DNA of 64,000 nucleotides from Oscheius dolichura (Eukaryota > Nematoda > Chromadorea > Rhabditida > Rhabditidae), in contig OW051496.1 of NCBI GenBank assembly GCA_932521035.1, forward strand, positions 8,184,001 to 8,248,000. The letters run 5' to 3'. The notes under the pieces are model-generated. The model saw only the letters and a list, made by a program, of their open reading frames with translations, made no database searches and was not told where the DNA came from. Numbering within the stretch: position 1 is the stretch's first letter; each line of letters opens with the position of its first letter. The translations under genes and the position numbers were made by a program. Below, piece by piece: positions 59,374 through 64,000 of the stretch.

Positions 59374-60165
59374 CTGGTGGTTACGTCTTTGCCGTGAAAA
59401 TCTGTGATTCCTTTGAATCGCGAGATCTCTCTCTTCGCAAACTGCTTCGATGTACGCGCGGGCGTCGTCCAATTTTTCTTCGGGTGACAGCGCAAGGAAA
59501 TATGCTAAAATAAAATTAGACTTGAATTACATTTAAAACATACGCATTTCCTCGATCTCCTTCCATTTGTGCAGTCCGGTCTCCGCCGGGGGTGAACATC
59601 TTTCGGGAGAGGAAGATGACAGAGAATGAGAAGGTCTCTGAAGCTACACGTCGATTTTTTGGTTGAAATCTGTCATTACAGGGATTATTTCAGACTTTTC
59701 AGATCTTTTCCTATATTCGATGACGGTAGAGATAATCATTTGCCGGAATAGACCGTAGATCTCCCCGCTGGGCAGAAACCTCCCATTCGCGAATACTTCA
59801 AGGGTTGAGGGACAGGCAGTTGGGAAGAAATATCCCCAGTCAGTAAGCTTATCCTCCCTTTATTCAGCAAACGTCAACCATAGCCGGCAGGTACTTGAAA
59901 TTCCGTGTCTTTCGTTCTTGAAGCGATCCCCTTGAGCCACTCTTCTTGGATCGGGCTGCCCCATCCAACGGAGACGACTCTTCTCGTATGATATATTACA
60001 AAGAAAGTGTCGGGGTTGATAGCCACAAAAAGACCCTGAGAATTGAGTACTGTTAATGGAATCCCCTCCGCAAAATAGCCAAAATCCTTTGACGGGCGGC
60101 CGGCACCCCCGCCATCGGCCGTCTCCAGTCTTCAAGAGTATCCTCTGCCGGCTCTTCTGATTCCA
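59374..60165 (-). pseudogene. Unknown gene fragment, frame broken near its 5' end
   Basis: Four exons on the - strand join in phase: about 60130-59895, 59847-59680, 59637-59544 and 59504-59374. They read DFGYFAEGIPLTVLNSQGLF, VAINPDTFFVIYHTRRVVSV, GWGSPIQEEWLKGIASRTKD, LTDWGYFFPTACPSTLEVFA, IYGLFRQMIISTVIEYRKRS, LHKWKEIEEMPYFLALSPEE and DDARAYIEAVCEERDL. The coding quality is good, but I do not recognise the family. The preceding acidic stretch (NDLESEEPAEDTLEDW, 60165-60110) is in a different frame, so one base seems lost near 60098. No 3' end is found: the last exon runs into repeats. It lies divergently from the OAC gene, about 300 bases away. Confidence 0.5.
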
Positions 60166-60477
60166 GATCATTCTAAACGTCTTTGTCCCTTTCTTTCTAG
60201 GTTGTTGTCCACGTGGGTTTCCACTGCACTACGCCTCTCTCTCTCGCCTGGAACAATGCACAGGTTTGTGCCAAACAAAGCACCGGCAACTGTTCAAATC
60301 CGGCCGTTGTATGGTCATTTTCCCATCCAGATGTATTCAAATAAAGGATTGACGCCTTTTCACCCGCTCTCTCGTTTCTTCTTTGCTTAACTTCTAACTA
60401 CCCAATCCTCCCCCGGGCCGGCCCACAACCCCCGTTTTATTCTCCCTTATTCTCAGTGAAAACGGTACATTTCAGAA

Positions 60478-63440
60478 ATGGGTAAACTCCTCCATCTGCA
60501 GGGAATACGCGGACTGGCAATCTGTTCCGTCATTGCCTTCCACTACTTCCCCGACCATTTTCCCAACGGCTACCTGGGAGTGGACATGTCTGGCCATCTC
60601 TCTCCTATCATCCTATAAGGTTTCAGCTTCTTCGTCCTCTCGGGCTACTTGATGTCCATGCTCCTCTCCAAGAATTCTACCCTAGACAGTAGTACGGTAG
60701 TCGACTTTATCTACCGTAGAGTCAAGAGGATAGCTCCCCTCTACTATCTCCTCGTTCTTGTCACAATAGGTATCCTCTCCTCCGTGGCCTACCGTATCCC
60801 CTTCAGGTAGTCTTCACTTCTGTCCCTGTACAGAACTCCCAACTAATCTGTTAACCGCCCGGAGTGCCGTTTGGCTGATCTCGAACCTGAATTGGGGCAA
60901 GGGGATGGGCTATTTTGAGAAATCGGGACTGTCTCACGATCTCTTCACCCATACCTGGTCCCTCTGCCTGGAGATCCAGTTCTACCTCTTGTTTCCCTTC
61001 CTCTGGTGGGGTCAGGTACATTTCTCGGCCAATAAAAGGATGATCATTTTACATATCATGAGTAAGGGATACTGTAGTATCCTCTCTAAAGAGCAGGGTT
61101 TCAGGCGGCCTTTCTCTGGTTCTTTATCTGATGAGCGAGGAGAGGACAGCCTTCAATAGTGTCTTCTGCCGAATTTGGCAGTTTATTTTCGGTAAGAAAG
61201 AGCAGAGAGCGGCTGCCCGGCTGAGTATTACATTCAAAAAAATGACACTTTTACATTTCTGAGAAAGCCAGCCACGAGGGCCACTGCCCCTTAACTGGTC
61301 TACCGTAACCTCTTTGTAATCTTTCCAATTCAGGAAATATGGTCTATTTCCTCGAAAATGTTCCCAAGAATGACGGGGAAAAGCCCCCCATTGAGGAAGA
61401 GAAGCCAACAAAAAAAGCCAGCTCAATGGACTGGATCTTCGCCTCCCTGTCCCTAGTCCTCTTGTTCTACACTATGGCTATCCAAACCCATCTGACTCAA
61501 GACTATTCCAGGTACTGTAATACCCGGCCATTAGTCTCAAAATGTGTAGAATAACAACCACAATGCTGTCCATATTTCTCATCTATTTTGGCAGAGATTT
61601 CCCCATATTAGAGAATCGACTGATAGTATTCTTGGGAGAGATCTCCTACTCCTGGTATTTGATCCATTGGCCGATGGTTGTTCTTCAGAAGATGTTTTAC
61701 TACACGTCGATGGAAGGTGACCGGGTTACTGTAGCCACTCAATTCCTCTAGATATGGTTATCGGGGTAGTTGTGTCCCTCTCGGTGGCCATTGCAGTGCA
61801 TTATGGCATAGAGAGGTTCTATCTGGCTTGGGGGAAACTAACCATCTGTATTACTGTAGCTATGTTGTTTTTGAGCTGTAACGGACTTCATTATTATCTT
61901 TCCCGTGAGTTTATACCGTACTTCTTTGGATATAAAATGTTTTCAACGGGAGGATCAAGTGTTTCGGGACCTTATGACCATTTTGCGTTCAAATGCCGCT
62001 TGAAATTAGGAAACCATGGCCATTTTTCGACAAACGTTCTTGAAACGCCGGAATCTTTCGTTAGAAACAGGCAAATGGTAGCGTTACTCGTGTAGAAACT
62101 CCTGAAGAGGATACCGTACCCTCCTACTCTAAATCTTCCAGATTTCCGTTTTCAAGTCTGTGTCAAAGCCCCCCTACTGGTGACAGACTTCTCCCGTATG
62201 ACTCTAGGTAATCTGGAGCCATTTAAAGGTCTACAACCCTTTCATTTTCCAGAAGAGAGACAAGCCTACAACGTGGAGCTGACAGACCACGACCCCTACC
62301 AGCTGCTGGACAAGGGCTGTGAATTTGAGCCGTCTCTTCAGAGTTTCGTTATCGGCGCTCCGACCTTTGAGGGGACTTGTAAATTCCAGGTCAGTTCTAG
62401 TTTAAAATACGGCCAAGTATCCAATTCAATGTGGCCCTATATGAAAAACAGCAGTCCCTTGTCCTGGCACCTTTCTGCAAACAATAGCACTTTCCCCCGC
62501 GGGAGGGCCTTTATCCCATTATTTTGTCCTGCTAATCGGGGAGGGGAATATAACGGATCTACGCTTTTGTTTGTTTATCTTTTCCAATCTGTTTCCTATT
62601 TATTCAGTCTGTCCTTATCCCATTCCGGGATGGGTGGCCACCTATTACATTGTTTTTTATCGGCTCGTGAATTTCAGAATTACAATTCGAAAAGGAATAA
62701 GACAATCCTGGTGGTCGGAAACAGTTGGTCGGCTAACATCGCCCCTCTCGTCTTCGATGAGTGTAGTCCATTCTTTGCCAATATCTACCGGACCTCGTAT
62801 ATAGGTAGGAGAAGAGGGAGAAGGAGTTACCGTAACCCGTTTAGCCTGTGAGATCCTGAAGCCGAACGCCGTGATAGAGGGGTTTGATTGTACCCCTCGG
62901 GAAATGGCCTATTTCTCGACGGTAGAGAAGATCAGACCGGACTATTTGTTCATCACCACCCGGTTAAGAGTCCCCTCTTTTCCCTGACCCTAATCGTCTA
63001 GGTATTGCTTCTTTGGAAAGGCCCGCAATCAGACAGAATGGGCAGAAGTCATGCAGTCGGCCCAGCAAAGGTTAGAATACCTGGCCCCTCTGGTCAAGGA
63101 GAAGATCTTCATCCTCCGGACCTTTCCCTTTGTCGAGACCCCTCCGCTGGAGTTGAACACAGATATGGCCAATAATTATCCTGTTAATTGGGACAAAGGC
63201 CATCTGTACAACTTCGATATGTCAACAGCACAGAAGAAATTAGACCTGCTGATGGGGAACTGCCCCAAATGTGAAGAAATCAACCTCGAGACGCCGTTTA
63301 TGTTGAACGGGACTTTTATACCCTATGATCCGAAGTATTTGATAGCCTATATTACGCAGGGAACTCATTTTACATTGCTGGGACTCGAGAAGATTCGCCC
63401 TGTTTATACGGAAGTTTGTAAGAGGATAGGGACAATCTAA
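60478..63440 (+). CDS. OAC-type acyltransferase (acyltransferase 3 plus SGNH-like domain)
   Basis: Starts after TTTCAG at ATG 60478. The N-terminal half is an integral-membrane acyltransferase-3 domain: HLQGIRGLAICSVIAFHYFP, GYLGVDIFFVLSGYLMSMLL, YRRVKRIAPLYYLLVLV, LFTHTWSLCLEIQFYLLFPF, EISYSWYLIHWPMVVLQ and repeated hydrophobic helices (about ten). A luminal SGNH-like domain follows (TILVVGNSWSANIAPLV ... HFTLLGLEKIRPVYTEVC). Nematode OAC proteins transfer acyl groups to unknown acceptors. The nucleophile block reads GNSW as usual for the family. In the last block the expected Asp three residues before the His appears as Gln (QGTH), so esterase-type catalysis there is doubtful. About eleven short introns; poly(A) signal at 63509. 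Confidence 0.88.
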
Positions 63441-63508
63441 TTTGGAGTAGGGAGGGGAATAGCAGTTGTCCTTTCTTCTCCTCTTTTAAAGAATTTTCTG
63501 CCTCACCC

Positions 63509-63514
63509 AATAAA
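63509..63514 (+). terminator. Poly(A) signal of the OAC gene
   Basis: AATAAA 69 bases after the stop. Confidence 0.65.
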
Positions 63515-63756
63515 TATTCTATTATCAACTACTGGTTTCTATTCTTTTGAATAAAATATGATAGTCAGGATCGAAGCGAACCCCGGCTCGGAATTCCCAG
63601 AACGGGAGAATCGCCATTCTACGGCAGTTTCCTTGAAAATTGGCCAGAATCGCCATTTTTGAGGAGAAATGCTAGCAAAATGTATAGAAACTTCTAATTG
63701 AAAGAACATTTGCTTCGATGAGTTTTCCCTAGACGGTCTCGCCCACGACTCTCCCC

Positions 63757-63768
63757 CTATATAAAAGA
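63757..63768 (+). promoter_or_regulatory. TATA box of the small secreted-protein gene
   Basis: CTATATAAAAGA is a consensus TATA box about 50 bases before the ATG at 63815. This leaves room for a start site near 63788 and a leader of about 25 bases. It is the clearest core promoter in the window. Confidence 0.75.
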
Positions 63769-63814
63769 GCTCCGTCCGCTCGCCTCCTCCACTGTTCAGC
63801 TTCTGCCAAGCATC

Positions 63815-64000
63815 ATGGCTAAAGTCGTTGTAAGTTTTCGCCTTCCTATCATCCTCCCTCACCCGCCCCGTTTCAGTGCTTGGTCCTTTGCGTCTTCCTG
63901 TTCATGGCCTTCTCGCCCGTCTCTGGTGTCAATGACTTAGAGTGTTTCTGGAAGGACTGCGAATACACGGTCACGGCTTGCCCGGATCCCTACTGGAAAT
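63815..64000 (+). CDS. Small secreted cysteine-containing protein, 5' part
   Basis: Exon 1 (63815-63829, MAKVV) is followed by a 47-base intron and exon 2 from 63877, in phase 0, which runs off the window. The N-terminus MAKVVCLVLCVFLFMAFSPV is a clear signal peptide, with likely cleavage after SG near residue 22. The mature start VNDLECFWKDCEYTVTACPD has three Cys in the first 17 residues. A strong TATA promoter and an extremely short first exon are typical of highly expressed nematode secreted peptides. Family not recognised; the rest of the gene is outside the window. Confidence 0.7.

Noticed and set aside
60220-60320. tRNA-like GTTCAAATCC word near 60292
   Set aside because: No matching T-stem, A-box or acceptor stem could be drawn around it.

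Overview
This looks like nuclear DNA from a free-living, rhabditid-type nematode. Genes are split by many very short introns (about 38-60 bases) with strong TTTCAG acceptors. Poly(A) signals sit within a few tens of bases of, or overlap, stop codons. The gene families are typical of nematodes: F-box proteins with divergent C-termini, acyltransferase-3/SGNH (OAC) proteins, a C6-type cysteine-rich secreted protein, expanded divergent kinases and HDA-4. No prokaryotic operon, ribosome-binding site or CRISPR array is seen. All gene models were assembled by hand from frame and splice phase, without transcript data.

Layout. 1-12.1 kb: one + strand gene for a small single-pass membrane protein. At least four widely spaced candidate first exons (3290, 4489, 7407, 9218) all end in phase 2 and fit one shared exon at 11068. 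13.1-21.8 kb: a small unrecognised gene, two related - strand kinase-like genes, a multi-pass membrane protein, and two F-box genes with F-box debris between them. 22.0-26.7 kb (- strand): mitochondrial branched-chain aminotransferase, a third kinase-like gene with a DFG-to-NFG change, and a C6-type secreted protein. 27.7-33.0 kb (- strand): a SIRT6-type sirtuin and a large helical protein I do not recognise, whose 5' end abuts a 988-bp inverted-repeat transposon (33010-33997). 35.5-39.8 kb (- strand): a COP1 ubiquitin ligase with an unusual N-terminus carrying two RING-like domains in which all eight ligands are Cys. 40-47 kb: gene-poor, with protein-like relics, hairpins and small duplications. 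47.4-55.6 kb (+): class IIa histone deacetylase (hda-4) with a 3.7-kb first intron. 56.3-60.2 kb: a Helitron replicase fragment, a large fold-back repeat and a broken unknown gene. 60.5-63.4 kb (+): an OAC acyltransferase. 63.8 kb to the end (+): the start of a small secreted Cys-containing protein behind a clear TATA box.

The genes do not form one pathway. HDA-4, the SIRT6-like deacylase and COP1 all act in chromatin or nuclear signalling, but nothing here shows co-regulation. The strongest anomalies are the alternative-first-exon gene with a duplicated exon 2.7 kb downstream, the double C4C4-RING COP1, the catalytic-motif changes in two of the three kinases, and the retained catalytic Tyr in HDA-4. 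A 7-base palindrome, TACNGTA, is scattered through introns and spacers of the whole window.
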